A stretch of DNA of 21,859 nt from Dimorphilus gyrociliatus. Its lineage: Eukaryota; Annelida; Polychaeta; Dinophilidae. This document shows, piece by piece, positions 1 to 7,883 of the stretch. Every line of letters begins with the position of its first letter. The first letter of the stretch is position 1. The DNA is taken from assembly GCA_904063045.1 (NCBI GenBank), contig CAJFCJ010000247.1, positions 14,403-36,261 of the forward strand, given 5' to 3'. Under the pieces are notes generated by a model, which did not search any database, had not been told where the DNA came from, and saw only the letters and a program-made list of their open reading frames with translations. Made by a program: the position numbers and the translations under genes.

Positions 1-333
1 GAAAAAATATAAGTTTTTTGTATTTAAGTTAAGAAATTGTCAAGTCTCTTTTTTATAATGTAAGAAATCTGTATTTAAATCTTATATTTCATTTAGCGAT
101 ATAAAAATAACATTAAATCAAAGGATTTAACTGGCTTATAAAATACGTAGAGTTTAAGCTATTTTTCATAAGTTCCAAAAAAGGTATTGTATTTTGATTG
201 AAATATCTGATCTGTCAAATTTTAACAAAAATAAGATTCTTCTTTTGATTTAGTACTTAATTACAAAAACATTTAAAAAACGATTTCATTTTTGATTATA
301 GAAAAGTTGACACATCCCATCCCTTAATATAAT
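1..333 (+). repeat. Conserved upstream block of LRR gene copy 1
   Basis: From about position 90 to the start codon this stretch is nearly the same as the stretches before the other two LRR genes (about 2473-2715 and 5470-5713). Shared landmarks are CATTTAGCGATATAAAAATA, CTTATAAAATACGTAGAGTT and, just before the gene, GAAAAGTTGACACATCCCAT. The first 90 bases are only loosely similar to the other blocks, and the repeat may begin outside the window. It probably contains the promoter of the LRR gene. Confidence 0.85.
316..326 (+). promoter_or_regulatory. Double CCC initiation motif of LRR gene 1
   Basis: Two CCC triplets (CCCATCCCTTA) lie 8 to 18 bases before the ATG. CCC-type signals right upstream of start codons are typical of microsporidian genes. 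The same pair occurs before all three LRR copies. Confidence 0.7.
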
Positions 334-1188
334 ATGCTAACGTTTATTTCTTATATATCGGCTACATGGTTTCCCGAGCAAGACAATAGTATATTCATAA
401 TAAGAAATGAACTTGGACTTGAATTAGAATTTCATGGTGTTTCTCAGTTCTACAATAGTATAAATTCTATCGACATAAAAAAAAGTGAAGTTACTGAATT
501 AGTGATAATGAACTCTGATGTAGAAGCTAGCTCTATAACCTTTATTTCTAACTTTATAAATTTAAGGTTTATAGTATTCAGCAATTGTTTTTTTACTCTT
601 GATGCTTTTAAAAATGTGGATAAACTTGAAGCTTTAGAAATGCTATGCTTTGAGTGTTGTAATATAATTGAGGTGGGAGATATAGACTATTTAAAAAGTA
701 TACCAAATTTAAACAGTCTTTCTATTATTCGTACACCAATTGTTAGGTACAGCCTTAAAACAATAAACGAATTCAAAAAACTTGAGGAATTAAGGCTCGT
801 CTCGGCCAGTGAATTATCAGTCATAGACTATGAATCTATATTTTTGTTAAAGAAACTAACTAAGTTAGAGCTGAGTAAAATTGAATTATCGAGTATAGGT
901 CTGTCAATAATTCATAATTTGATTAACCTGGAAACGTTAATAATTTCGGATCATTATTCTTTGAAAACAGAAGATTTTTTTTCGATCTTTAATATTCCTA
1001 ATCTTAAAAATTTGTGCTTAGATAATTGTGCGGTAAGGGGGCACCAATTAGAAGGAATTTATAGACTCAAAAACTTAGTTAGTTTAGAAATATCTGACTA
1101 TATAACCTTATCTAAATCTTCTATTTTAACAGTCAAGTTAATGTTGCCTAGTTTGAAGTTTTTTACCATAAATGGTAAAATAGTATAA
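334..1188 (+). CDS. Leucine-rich-repeat protein, family copy 1
   Basis: This 284-residue protein is built of about eight irregular leucine-rich repeats of 24-25 residues, running from about residue 74 to the C-terminus. Clear repeat cores are IPNLNSLSII, LKKLTKLELS, LINLETLIIS, IPNLKNLCLD and LKNLVSLEIS. LRR stretches normally bind other proteins; the partner is unknown. The N-terminus (MLTFISYISATWF) is mildly hydrophobic and too short to be a convincing signal peptide. No catalytic domain is seen. The start is the first ATG after the double CCC motif, at the same place in all three paralogues, and an AATAAA follows 9 bases after the stop. Its paralogues are at 2716-3570 and 5714-6568. The frame is intact, so it is probably expressed, perhaps as a species-specific surface or host-interaction protein (inference). 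Confidence 0.85.
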   Translation: MLTFISYISATWFPEQDNSIFIIRNELGLELEFHGVSQFYNSINSIDIKKSEVTELVIMNSDVEASSITFISNFINLRFIVFSNCFFTLDAFKNVDKLEALEMLCFECCNIIEVGDIDYLKSIPNLNSLSIIRTPIVRYSLKTINEFKKLEELRLVSASELSVIDYESIFLLKKLTKLELSKIELSSIGLSIIHNLINLETLIISDHYSLKTEDFFSIFNIPNLKNLCLDNCAVRGHQLEGIYRLKNLVSLEISDYITLSKSSILTVKLMLPSLKFFTINGKIV

Positions 1189-1196
1189 TTCTCTTT

Positions 1197-1202
1197 AATA
1201 AA
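1197..1202 (+). terminator. AATAAA polyadenylation signal, LRR gene 1
   Basis: AATAAA begins 9 bases after the stop codon. Microsporidian 3' ends are typically very short, so this close placement is plausible. In such AT-rich DNA the hexamer also occurs by chance, but its position is kept in copy 2. Confidence 0.45.
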
Positions 1203-1489
1203 GGTTTATTTAATACAAAATAAGATAAATACTTTTTATATAGCAATATTATTACAAATTTTTTGTAGTGCTAGCAAAAACAACTCTACTATTCCTCCTT
1301 TAAACACTGTTTGGGTACTATTAATATTAATTAATATAGCAAAACATAGTTTATTGTACTCAAACACTTCAACCGCAATATTTGATAAAATTTTACATCA
1401 AAATAAAAGAGGCACTTTCAGATGATAAAAATTTTAACTCTCTTTTTAGGTATTAGAATAAAACTTAAACATAATAATTTATTGTTGAA
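1203..1489. other. Gene-free spacer after LRR gene 1
   Basis: The first 140 bases or so (to about 1342) match the DNA after LRR copy 2 (about 3585-3722), including ACTATTCCTCCTTTAAACAC. The rest is AT-rich and I see no gene in it. Confidence 0.6.
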
Positions 1490-1915
1490 CATTTATTCGT
1501 GGGGAATGGATATTGGAAAGATTGTAGTTTTAGAAAGTATTCATGTAATTAATATTGTTTGTATTTAGCGCGTTTAAAGCTTTAAGACGTTAATTTTATA
1601 CAATTTAAAAATATGATATTTTCCACGAAGCCGGAAAAGTGAGGTTTAAAGAGTATATTTTTATTTATACAATGCCCAAAAACATACAAGCAAGCTTGCA
1701 ACCTTTTTTTCCAGAAAATAATATTAAAGTAGAACCTTGGCCGGCTCTCCTATAAGACATCTGTTATCTATTATAAAGTGTAGAATAGGGTAGAAGACAT
1801 TCAAAAAAAATCCGATCTAAGAGAAGCTATAACTAAGAATGGAATTCAATACCAATAGAAACATGTAGAAATTAGCGTTATATTTTTAAAAACCTGCATT
1901 AATGGTATATAGACT
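1490..1915 (+). pseudogene. Tc1/mariner-type transposase relic
   Basis: Broken translation in shifting plus-strand frames follows the order of a Tc1/mariner DDE domain. Near 1500 there is SWGMDIGKIVVLES (family pattern: vWG, then G). At about 1668-1710 there is YNAQKHTSKLATFF, matching the family's DNAPxHTSK block, with the catalytic Asp (first residue of the block) now Tyr (codon 1668-1670). At about 1725-1750 there is NNIKVEPWPAL followed by a likely SP, as in the WPaqSPDLNP block. Several stops and frameshifts interrupt it, and the DE part after SP is not readable. No terminal inverted repeats were found, so the element's ends are unknown. This is an old, dead copy; the assignment rests on motif order only. 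Confidence 0.55.
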
Positions 1916-1943
1916 GAAATGCGGGTATATTAATAGATAATTT

Positions 1944-1966
1944 TTCTTGTTCACTTTTTTTTACAG
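1944..1966 (+). repeat. Direct repeat, unit 1 (with 2114-2135)
   Basis: TTCTTGTTCACTTTTTTTTA followed by CAG recurs at 2114-2135 with one substitution and one missing T. The two units are 170 bases apart in the same orientation, just beyond the Tc1-type relic. Their meaning is unknown; because they are direct and not inverted they are not an obvious transposon end pair. Confidence 0.5.
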
Positions 1967-2113
1967 TACAAAAGGTTTTCTTGAGATAAAATGCATTTAA
2001 GATAACCATAAAAATTTTTAAAATAATAATTGTTAGTATATCGATCATCGTTCAGTTTTCTAAGATATTATGTAAATATAAAATTATCGTTTTCCTAAGT
2101 TTATCAAAAAAAA

Positions 2114-2135
2114 TTCTTGTTTACTTTTTTTACAG
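2114..2135 (+). repeat. Direct repeat, unit 2 (with 1944-1966)
   Basis: This is the second unit of the direct repeat described at 1944-1966. It lies in gene-free AT-rich DNA upstream of LRR gene 2; the surrounding 1916-2261 shows no gene. Confidence 0.5.
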
Positions 2136-2274
2136 ACTGTATAAAATTTTTTTCAAAAACCTAAAAAAACCCATTTAAAAAAATTGAACCGCTTAGTACG
2201 CTTTGTGTACGAAAATTATTTAAGCTATATTTTTACCATCCAATAAAAATCACTATTTGGTAATTTTTTATATT

Positions 2275-2290
2275 TTGTTTAATTAAACAA
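2275..2290. promoter_or_regulatory. 16-bp perfect palindrome TTGTTTAATTAAACAA
   Basis: This perfect palindrome lies about 425 bases before LRR gene 2 and recurs unchanged at 5288-5303 before LRR gene 3. It is near the outer edge of the shared upstream block. It could be a binding site for a dimeric protein or a recombination edge; neither is shown by the sequence. Confidence 0.4.
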
Positions 2291-2697
2291 ATTTCATATA
2301 AAACAAGTAGAAGACCACACTTCTATTTTAACTTATATTTCTATTATTAAACCTAAATAACAATAGTATAAAATATGGAATATTAATATAGAATATTCTT
2401 ATAGAAAGAAAATTAAGCTATCAAATCTCTTTTATATAATGTAGGATATATTAAATTAAAAGTTTATTTTCATTTAGCGATATAAAAATAACATTAAATC
2501 AAAGGATTTAACTGGCTTATAAAATACGTAGAGTTTAAGCTATTTTTCATAAGTTCCAAAAAAGATATTGTATTTTGATTGAAATATCCGATCTGTCAAG
2601 TTTTAACAAAAATAAAGATTCTTTTCTGGATTACGTTCATAATTACGAAAACATTTAAAAAACAATCTCACTTTTGATTATAGAAAAGTTGACACAT

Positions 2698-2708
2698 CCC
2701 ATCCCTTA
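2698..2708 (+). promoter_or_regulatory. Double CCC initiation motif of LRR gene 2
   Basis: CCCATCCCTTA ends 7 bases before the ATG, the same arrangement as in the other LRR copies. Confidence 0.7.
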
Positions 2709-2715
2709 ATATAAT

Positions 2716-3570
2716 ATGCTAATGTTTATTTCTTATATATCGGCTAAGTGCTTTTCTGAGGCAGATGGTAGTATATTCATAATAAGGAATGAATTAGGAC
2801 TTGACTTAGAATTTCATGGTGCTTCACATTTCTACAATAGTATAAATTCTATTGACATAGAAGCTAGTGAAATTACTGAATTAATGATAATGAGCTCTGA
2901 CTTAGAATTCAGTTCTATAACCTATATTTCTAACTTTGTAAATTTGAAATTTTTAACATTTAACGGTTGTTTTTTTACTCTTGACGCTTTTAAAAATGTT
3001 GATAAATTTGAAACCTTAGAAGTATTAAGATTTGAATATTGTGATATAATTGAGGAGGGAGATATAGACTATTTAAAAAATATATCAAATTTAAACAGTC
3101 TTTCTATTATTCAAACACCAATTGTTAAATACAGTCTTATTAAAATAAAAGAATTTGAAAAACTTAAAGAGTTAAGGATTGTTTCGGTTGGGGAATTATC
3201 AGTCATCGATTTTGAATCTATATTTTCATTAAAGAATCTAACTAAGCTGGAGCTGAGTAAAATTGAATTATCGAATGCAAGTCTGTCAAAAATTCATAAT
3301 TTGTGTAACTTGGAATCGTTAATTATTTCTGATCCTATTTCTTTTAAAACAGATGGTTTTTTTCGAATCTTTAATATTCCTAATCTTAAAAATTTACGCT
3401 TAGATAATTGTGGGCTAATGGCACACCATTTAGAGGGAATTTATAGACTCAAAAATTTAGTTAGTTTAGAAATATCTGGCTATATATCCCTTTCTAAATA
3501 TTCTATTTTAACAATCAAGTTATTGTCACCCGGCTTAAAGTCTTTTATCTTAAATGGTAAAATAGTATAA
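2716..3570 (+). CDS. Leucine-rich-repeat protein, family copy 2
   Basis: This is an intact 284-residue paralogue of the LRR proteins at 334 and 5714, with no length change. About eight LRR units can be read, with cores such as FVNLKFLTFN, ISNLNSLSII, LKNLTKLELS, LCNLESLIIS, IPNLKNLRLD and LKNLVSLEIS. By hand count it differs from copy 3 at about 103 of 284 positions (about 64% identity); it is closer to copy 1. The C-terminal NGKIV is fixed in all three. The start follows the double CCC motif and AATAAA follows the stop. The DNA after the gene matches that after copy 1 up to about 3722, where the Ginger-like element begins. It is presumably a binding protein; no enzyme motif is present. The N-terminus MLMFISYISA is hydrophobic but short. 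Confidence 0.85.
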   Translation: MLMFISYISAKCFSEADGSIFIIRNELGLDLEFHGASHFYNSINSIDIEASEITELMIMSSDLEFSSITYISNFVNLKFLTFNGCFFTLDAFKNVDKFETLEVLRFEYCDIIEEGDIDYLKNISNLNSLSIIQTPIVKYSLIKIKEFEKLKELRIVSVGELSVIDFESIFSLKNLTKLELSKIELSNASLSKIHNLCNLESLIISDPISFKTDGFFRIFNIPNLKNLRLDNCGLMAHHLEGIYRLKNLVSLEISGYISLSKYSILTIKLLSPGLKSFILNGKIV

Positions 3571-3578
3571 TTCTCTTA

Positions 3579-3584
3579 AATAAA
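3579..3584 (+). terminator. AATAAA polyadenylation signal, LRR gene 2
   Basis: AATAAA begins 9 bases after the stop, the same place as in LRR copy 1. Confidence 0.45.
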
Positions 3585-3721
3585 GGTTTATTTGACTCAA
3601 AATAAGATAAATACTTTTTATATAGCAATATTATTACAAATTTTATGTAGTGTTAGCAAAAAAAGCTCTACTATTCCTCCTTTAAACACTTATTTGGGTA
3701 CTATTATTATTAGTTAGTGTA

Positions 3722-3832
3722 GGATCGAATAAAGATTACACGGGTTTCATATTAAATTAACACAAAATTATTAGTTTTTGTTTATTTTAGTCAGTATTTT
3801 GCAACTTTGTAAGGGAAGAAAAACGATTTACA
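3722..3832 (+). repeat. Left terminal inverted repeat of Ginger-like element
   Basis: GGATCGAATAAAGATTACAC at the outer end pairs with the reverse complement of the right end, GGGTCGAATAACGATCACAC. The middle blocks TCATATTAAATTA and ATTTTGCAACTTTG also match their right-end counterparts, with single differences. An inner AAACGATTTACAC echoes the outer motif. Confidence 0.7.
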
Positions 3833-4162
3833 CCAAATTAGTATTAAAAAATTTAAAAACTAAAAATTAACATGAATATAGCAACAAGAGGAATATTAAA
3901 TCATTTGTCTAATAAGAAGAATGTTTTTTTTTACAAAATACCCTTTCCTTATATCTAGATCATCTAATATCAGTCTATAAATCGAGAAACCATTATAATT
4001 GAATTTCTCAAACTAGAATTATATCCTGAAGAATATAATCGATTCCAATGTTAAGTTATTTTATAAAATAGAACATTTAACTAAAGAGTACATTTGTAAT
4101 TTAAGACGGAAACGAAAAATAATGTAATCAAAAACACCATTTCCAGGTTATATATTAGAAAA

Positions 4163-5076
4163 ATGAAGAATGAAATAGAAAAAATTTATTTTAATATCAA
4201 AGAAAGAGAATTAAAAAACTATATACAACATTTCGGGGAGAGAACGGTTACAATTCAAAGTAGTACAGAGGTTATTTCTATTCTAGTATACTCGACTCGT
4301 GAAGGTCCTCATATTGACATATTAGATATGTCAAGATATCCAATTTCGAATTCTGGATGTAATATATTCTCAATTCAATAGATTGTTGTTCCAAATTTTG
4401 TTTTTAGTTTTAAATTGATGAATAAACGATAGAGAAAATAAAAAATATACTAGATAGTATTTTTAAAGCCGAAGGCCCATGATCAGTTCTCTATTCTGAT
4501 AATGATAGAGTGTTTGTTAATGAAAACGTTACAAACCTTTGTAGAAGCTATAATATACATCATATGAGAGAGTTGGCACGACATCCTCAATCTTAGGGTG
4601 TGGTAAAGAGATTTAAAAGACCTCTTAAGCTACGCTTAAGTAAATGTTTACTAGAAACAACAAGATGGGTTTAGGTATATTATGATATTGTATATCAACA
4701 TAATAATAGTATACATGATCTACTTCTACCTCCCCTTTATAATATTTTGCGGAGTAAATCCCTGCAATACAAGTGGTAACTATAATAATATAGTGGAAAC
4801 TGCTAGAAACAACTATTTAAACTACATTTACCAATATAAAAATGAATATAACAGAAGAACAAGAATAAATGAAACTTAAACATGGGAGGGAAATGTTTAA
4901 TAGTAAAAGACTTTGGTTCGAATTTTCATACGAGACATCATTCTCTTGTTTCATTTCATCATGATCACATTTACATTATACATGATATTTCATCTAATAT
5001 TGTTACAATCAAAGACAACCAATATCGATTAAAGTTAGCCCATGAAACAATGATAAAATTGGTTTTTGAGAAATAA
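4163..5076 (+). pseudogene. Ty3/gypsy-type integrase relic (Ginger-like transposase)
   Basis: The protein would be the DDE integrase that cuts and joins the element's ends. The first frame (4163-4381) reaches PHIDILDMSRYPISNSG, matching the hiDilGPfPvSxsG block, with catalytic Asp at codon 4316-4318. After a frameshift, VLYSDNDRVFVNENV carries the second Asp (4498-4500), followed by RELARHPQS, a stop at 4594, then GVVKRF. The Glu position, exactly 35 residues after the second Asp, is Lys (AAG at 4606). Then VYYDIVYQHNNSIHD fits the end of the core, and 4682-4879 (in part) and 4882-5076 give a C-terminal region (GGKCLIVKDFGSNF, later YIIHDISSN) like the post-core domain of gypsy integrases. 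An N-terminal zinc finger is not readable. No CCC motif precedes 4163. It is dead; the family call is good, the exact superfamily is inferred from the TIRs. Confidence 0.65.
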
Positions 5077-5120
5077 AGATTTTTTTGTTAATTTGGCAAT
5101 TTTTTTATATTAATTTGGAG

Positions 5121-5226
5121 TGGGATCGTTATTCAACCTTTGCAAAGTTCCAAAATGAGGGTAAAGTAATTAGAAAAAAAAATTGTACTAATTTAATATG
5201 AGTTTTGTGTGATCGTTATTCGACCC
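5121..5226 (-). repeat. Right terminal inverted repeat of Ginger-like element
   Basis: This is the reverse complement of the left end with scattered differences. It contains two copies of a subrepeat, GATCGTTATTCRAC, starting at about 5124 and 5211 (87 bases apart). Such spaced subrepeats often serve as transposase binding sites. Confidence 0.7.
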
Positions 5227-5287
5227 ATCGATTATTTTACATCGATAAAAAAGGCCCTGATAGAAGAGTTTTAATTTTTTTTATATT

Positions 5288-5303
5288 TTGTTTAATTAAA
5301 CAA
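5288..5303. promoter_or_regulatory. 16-bp perfect palindrome TTGTTTAATTAAACAA
   Basis: Identical to the palindrome at 2275-2290, at the matching place before LRR gene 3. Confidence 0.4.
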
Positions 5304-5695
5304 ATTTCATATAAAACAACTAGAAGACCACACTTCTATTTTAACTTATATTTCTATTATTAAACCTAAAGAACAATAGTATAAAATATGGAATATTCTT
5401 ATAGAAAGAAAATTAAGCTATCAAATCTCTTTTATATAATGTAGGATATATTAAATTAAAAGTTTATATTTCATTAACTGATATAAAAATAACTTTAAAC
5501 CAAAAGATTAACTGGCTTATAAAATACGTAGAGTTTAAGCTATTTTATATAAGTTTTTAAAAAGGTTCATATCTGATTGAAATATCCGATCTGTCAAGTT
5601 TTAACAAAAATAAAGATCCTTTTCTGGATTACGTACATAATTACAAAAACATTTAAAAAACGATCTCATTTTTGATTATAGAAAAGTTGACACAT

Positions 5696-5706
5696 CCCAT
5701 CCCTTA
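5696..5706 (+). promoter_or_regulatory. Double CCC initiation motif of LRR gene 3
   Basis: CCCATCCCTTA ends 7 bases before the ATG, as in the other two copies. Confidence 0.7.
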
Positions 5707-5713
5707 AAATAAA

Positions 5714-6568
5714 ATGCTAATGTTTATTTCTTATATATCGGCTACCTGGTTTCCTGAATCAGACAATAGTAGGTTCATTATAAAAAATGAATCAGGACTT
5801 GACTTAGAATTTTATGGTGCTTCACATTTCTACAATAGTATGAATTCTCTAGAGATAAAAATCTGTGAGATCACCGAATTATTTATAATGGACTCCCAAA
5901 TAGATTCGAGTTCGATAAATTTCATTTTTAATTTTACAAACCTAAAGTGTTTAGCATTTGATGATTGTTTTTTTGCCCTTGGCGCCTTTGAGAATGTAGA
6001 CAAACTTGATACTTTAGAAGTATTAAGAATTGAACATTGTGAATTAATTGAGGCAGAAGACATAGATTGTATAAAAAATATATCAAATTTATACAGTCTT
6101 TCTCTTATTGAAACATCAATTAGTAGATACAGTCTTAAAGGAATAAACAAATTCGAAAAACTTAAGGAGTTAAGGCTTGTTTCTATCAATGAGCTATCAG
6201 TTATCGATTATGAATCTATTTTTTCATTAAAGAATCTAACTAGATTGGAGTTAAGTAAAATCGAGTCATCTCGTGTAAGTTTGTTAAGAATCTATAATTT
6301 GTATAACTTGGAAACTCTTGTACTTTCAAATTACAATCCATTAAACATAAACGATTATTGTTCTATTTTTAGCATTCCTAACTTGAAAAGCTTGCGTTTA
6401 GATAACTGTGGTTTAAGATGGTACTATTTAAAAAGTATAGGTGGATTAAAAAAGTTAGTTAGCTTAGAAATATCTGATACTATGAACTTTTCTAAATCTA
6501 AAATCTTGAAGATCAAATCAAAATCACCTACTTTAATATCCTTTATCATAAATGGTAAAATAGTATAA
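5714..6568 (+). CDS. Leucine-rich-repeat protein, family copy 3
   Basis: This is the most diverged of the three 284-residue LRR paralogues, with the same length and no gaps. LRR cores include FTNLKCLAFD, ISNLYSLSLI, FEKLKELRLV, LKNLTRLELS, LYNLETLVLS, IPNLKSLRLD and LKKLVSLEIS. Differences from copy 2 cluster at about residues 11-20, 41-90, 201-225 and 240-270, while parts of the leucine framework and the ends (MLMFISYISA, NGKIV) are fixed. That pattern suits a binding scaffold with variable faces. The start lies after the double CCC motif. A possible ATTAAA signal lies at 6576. A Merlin element is inserted about 340 bases downstream. Role unknown; a parasite-specific interaction protein is a guess. 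Confidence 0.85.
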   Translation: MLMFISYISATWFPESDNSRFIIKNESGLDLEFYGASHFYNSMNSLEIKICEITELFIMDSQIDSSSINFIFNFTNLKCLAFDDCFFALGAFENVDKLDTLEVLRIEHCELIEAEDIDCIKNISNLYSLSLIETSISRYSLKGINKFEKLKELRLVSINELSVIDYESIFSLKNLTRLELSKIESSRVSLLRIYNLYNLETLVLSNYNPLNINDYCSIFSIPNLKSLRLDNCGLRWYYLKSIGGLKKLVSLEISDTMNFSKSKILKIKSKSPTLISFIINGKIV

Positions 6569-6907
6569 TCTCTTTATTAAAGGTTTATTTAGTATATATT
6601 AATATAAATAATAGTTTTCTATGACAATATCAATAATATTTTTAAAAGATAAAACAATGTGTTATTTCATTTATTATTATTTAAGCGAATATGACAATCT
6701 AAAATTAGTATATCAAAAATTAGCCTTTTTATTTCTATAACAAAATAGAATTAACTATGTTCAAAGAGATTACATTGTACTAAATAGTGTGTTATTTCCC
6801 CTCTAGTTATATTTTTAGGGTAAATAACAATATTTTAGGTAATTCATACACAAAAGCAATATTATAATGAAAGCTGCTTTTATAAAAACGTTTATATACC
6901 TAATATT
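6569..6907. other. Gene-free spacer between LRR gene 3 and Merlin copy 1
   Basis: Only the first 30 bases or so resemble the 3' flanks of LRR copies 1 and 2, with ATTAAA at 6576-6581 in place of AATAAA. The rest is AT-rich with no gene seen. GTGTTATTTC occurs twice (about 6660 and 6789). Confidence 0.5.
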
Positions 6908-7883
6908 GGTAAAAAGTCGTATTGAGGTACTTAAAAAAATGTGAACCCCCTTACACGGTTAGTGATATATATCGTAGAGAAGAACTCTTTGAGCTGTCAA
7001 GGAATAACTTATTGTTTTTTAATTTTCTAGTAAGAAAGGGGATTTTATTATCTGAACAAAAATGTGGAAAGTATAATAAGTCAATGATTTTAATACAAAA
7101 AGATGATTTAGAGATGTGTTTTTGGTGGTGTAAGTGTCTAAAAAAGAGTTATATTAGAAGGAAATCTTTATTTTTTGGTATAAAACTGTCTTTAGTAAAA
7201 ATTGTAAAAATAATTTATGAAATAACAAAAAATTATAAATCAAAAAACATATGTGATGAAATACGAGTGAATAAAGCAGGAGTTTTAACTGTAAAACGCT
7301 TATTATGGTCTATATTGAAGGAGCAACCACATTTCCGTACAGGTGGTGTTGAAAAAGAAGTGGAAATTGATGAAAGTTGTCTCTCAAAACGCAAATACCA
7401 TAAGGGTAGAATAATAAAAAATATCTGGGCTGTTGGAGGTGTTTGTAAGACCACAAAAAGCACTTTTTTTACTATAATAAAGACAAGAACTGCTGATAAA
7501 CTAAAAAAGAAGATTTATCGTAACATAAAAAGTAAAACGACAATAATAACTGATATGGGGAAAGGCTATAATTGCATCCAGTCACTTAATATGAAACATT
7601 TTAAAATAAACTATAAAAATATTTTGTAGTTCTAAAAAATCGTAAAATTAATACACAGTTAGTAAAAAGCAAATGGAAACATCTGAAAGATTTTCTTAAA
7701 AGCAGAGGTTCTAATATTTAAAAAAGGACCTTAGAAATTATATTATGGAATATAGTTATATTCATCAACAAAAACGGTCATTTTCCGAAGTATTGGAATT
7801 ATTTAGATTAAAATAATGTTTTATATATTTTTTTAATATCTTTTTTCCACATTTTTTTAGGTGCCTCAATAGGACCTTTTACC
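6908..7883 (+). mobile_element. Merlin (ISXO2/IS1595-like) transposon, copy 1, dead
   Basis: This 976-base element has 36-base terminal inverted repeats (6908-6943 and 7848-7883) that match at about 32 positions; both begin GGTAAAA. Inside is a broken ISXO2-type transposase gene filling nearly the whole element. Merlin elements usually make 8-9 base target duplications. Here TAATATTG (6901-6908) and CAATTTTG (7883-7890) agree at 6 of 8, so the duplication is at best degraded. A second copy lies inverted at 15871-16783. Confidence 0.85.
6955..7816 (+). pseudogene. ISXO2-type (Merlin) transposase, copy 1, broken
   Basis: The family cuts and inserts the transposon through a DDE catalytic triad. 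This copy still has the N-terminal metal-finger-like region (CGKYN, then CFWWCKCLKK, about 7062-7147), which copy 2 lacks. It has EIDES with the first Asp at 7369-7371 and ITDMGKGYNC with the second Asp at 7552-7554. Defects: the start codon used in copy 2 (ATG) is ACG here at 6955-6957; one A is lost near 7614, causing a stop at 7627; two bases are gained near 7720; and the catalytic Glu seen in copy 2 is Lys here (codon 7665-7667, LVKSKW). The C-terminus RSFSEVLELF is readable to the stop at 7814. The family assignment is firm; the gene is dead. Confidence 0.85.

Larger units (their letters stand above)
2262..2715 (+). repeat. Conserved upstream block of LRR gene copy 2
   Basis: This is about 450 bases long and matches 5272-5713 almost throughout, and 90-333 in its downstream half. 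The distal part (2275-2460) differs from 5288-5460 at only a few bases apart from an extra stretch of about 14 bases near 2385. It begins at a 16-base palindrome and ends with the double CCC motif and the start codon. Confidence 0.85.
3722..5226 (+). mobile_element. Ginger-like DNA transposon (dead), with long TIRs
   Basis: This element of about 1.5 kb is bounded by imperfect terminal inverted repeats of about 105-110 bases and contains a decayed gene resembling a Ty3/gypsy-type integrase. The ends are inverted, not direct, so it is not an LTR retrotransposon. Cut-and-paste elements with gypsy-like integrases and TIRs are known as Ginger (Ginger1, Ginger2/TDD) elements. The DNA before LRR copy 1's divergence point aligns with the left flank up to 3722, which supports this insertion boundary independently. 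No clear target duplication is visible, and the right flank does not continue the LRR spacer, so the right side has been rearranged. The internal gene has stops, frameshifts and a lost catalytic Glu, so the element cannot move by its own enzyme. Confidence 0.65.
5272..5713 (+). repeat. Conserved upstream block of LRR gene copy 3
   Basis: This matches 2262-2715. The distal part is nearly identical and the proximal part (about 5470-5600) is more diverged. It ends with the fixed GAAAAGTTGACACATCCCAT segment. The 45 bases before it (5227-5271) separate it from the Ginger-like element and contain CATCGAT twice. Confidence 0.85.

Noticed and set aside
4682-4879. Separate 65-residue membrane protein
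   Set aside because: Its neighbouring frame and its own C-terminal part continue the integrase relic; the hydrophobic start is an out-of-frame artefact.
4882-5076. Separate 64-residue gene
   Set aside because: It reads as the C-terminal domain of the integrase relic, has no CCC motif, and lies inside the TIR element.
3722-5226. LTR retrotransposon
   Set aside because: The ends are inverted rather than direct repeats, and no reverse transcriptase, protease or RNase H is seen.
5830-6189. 119-codon minus-strand ORF
   Set aside because: It is antisense to the intact LRR gene 3 and has no start signal.
6922-6954. Extension of Merlin copy 1 upstream to a TTG codon inside the terminal repeat
   Set aside because: The true family start, seen as ATG in copy 2, aligns with ACG at 6955; the TTG lies within the TIR.
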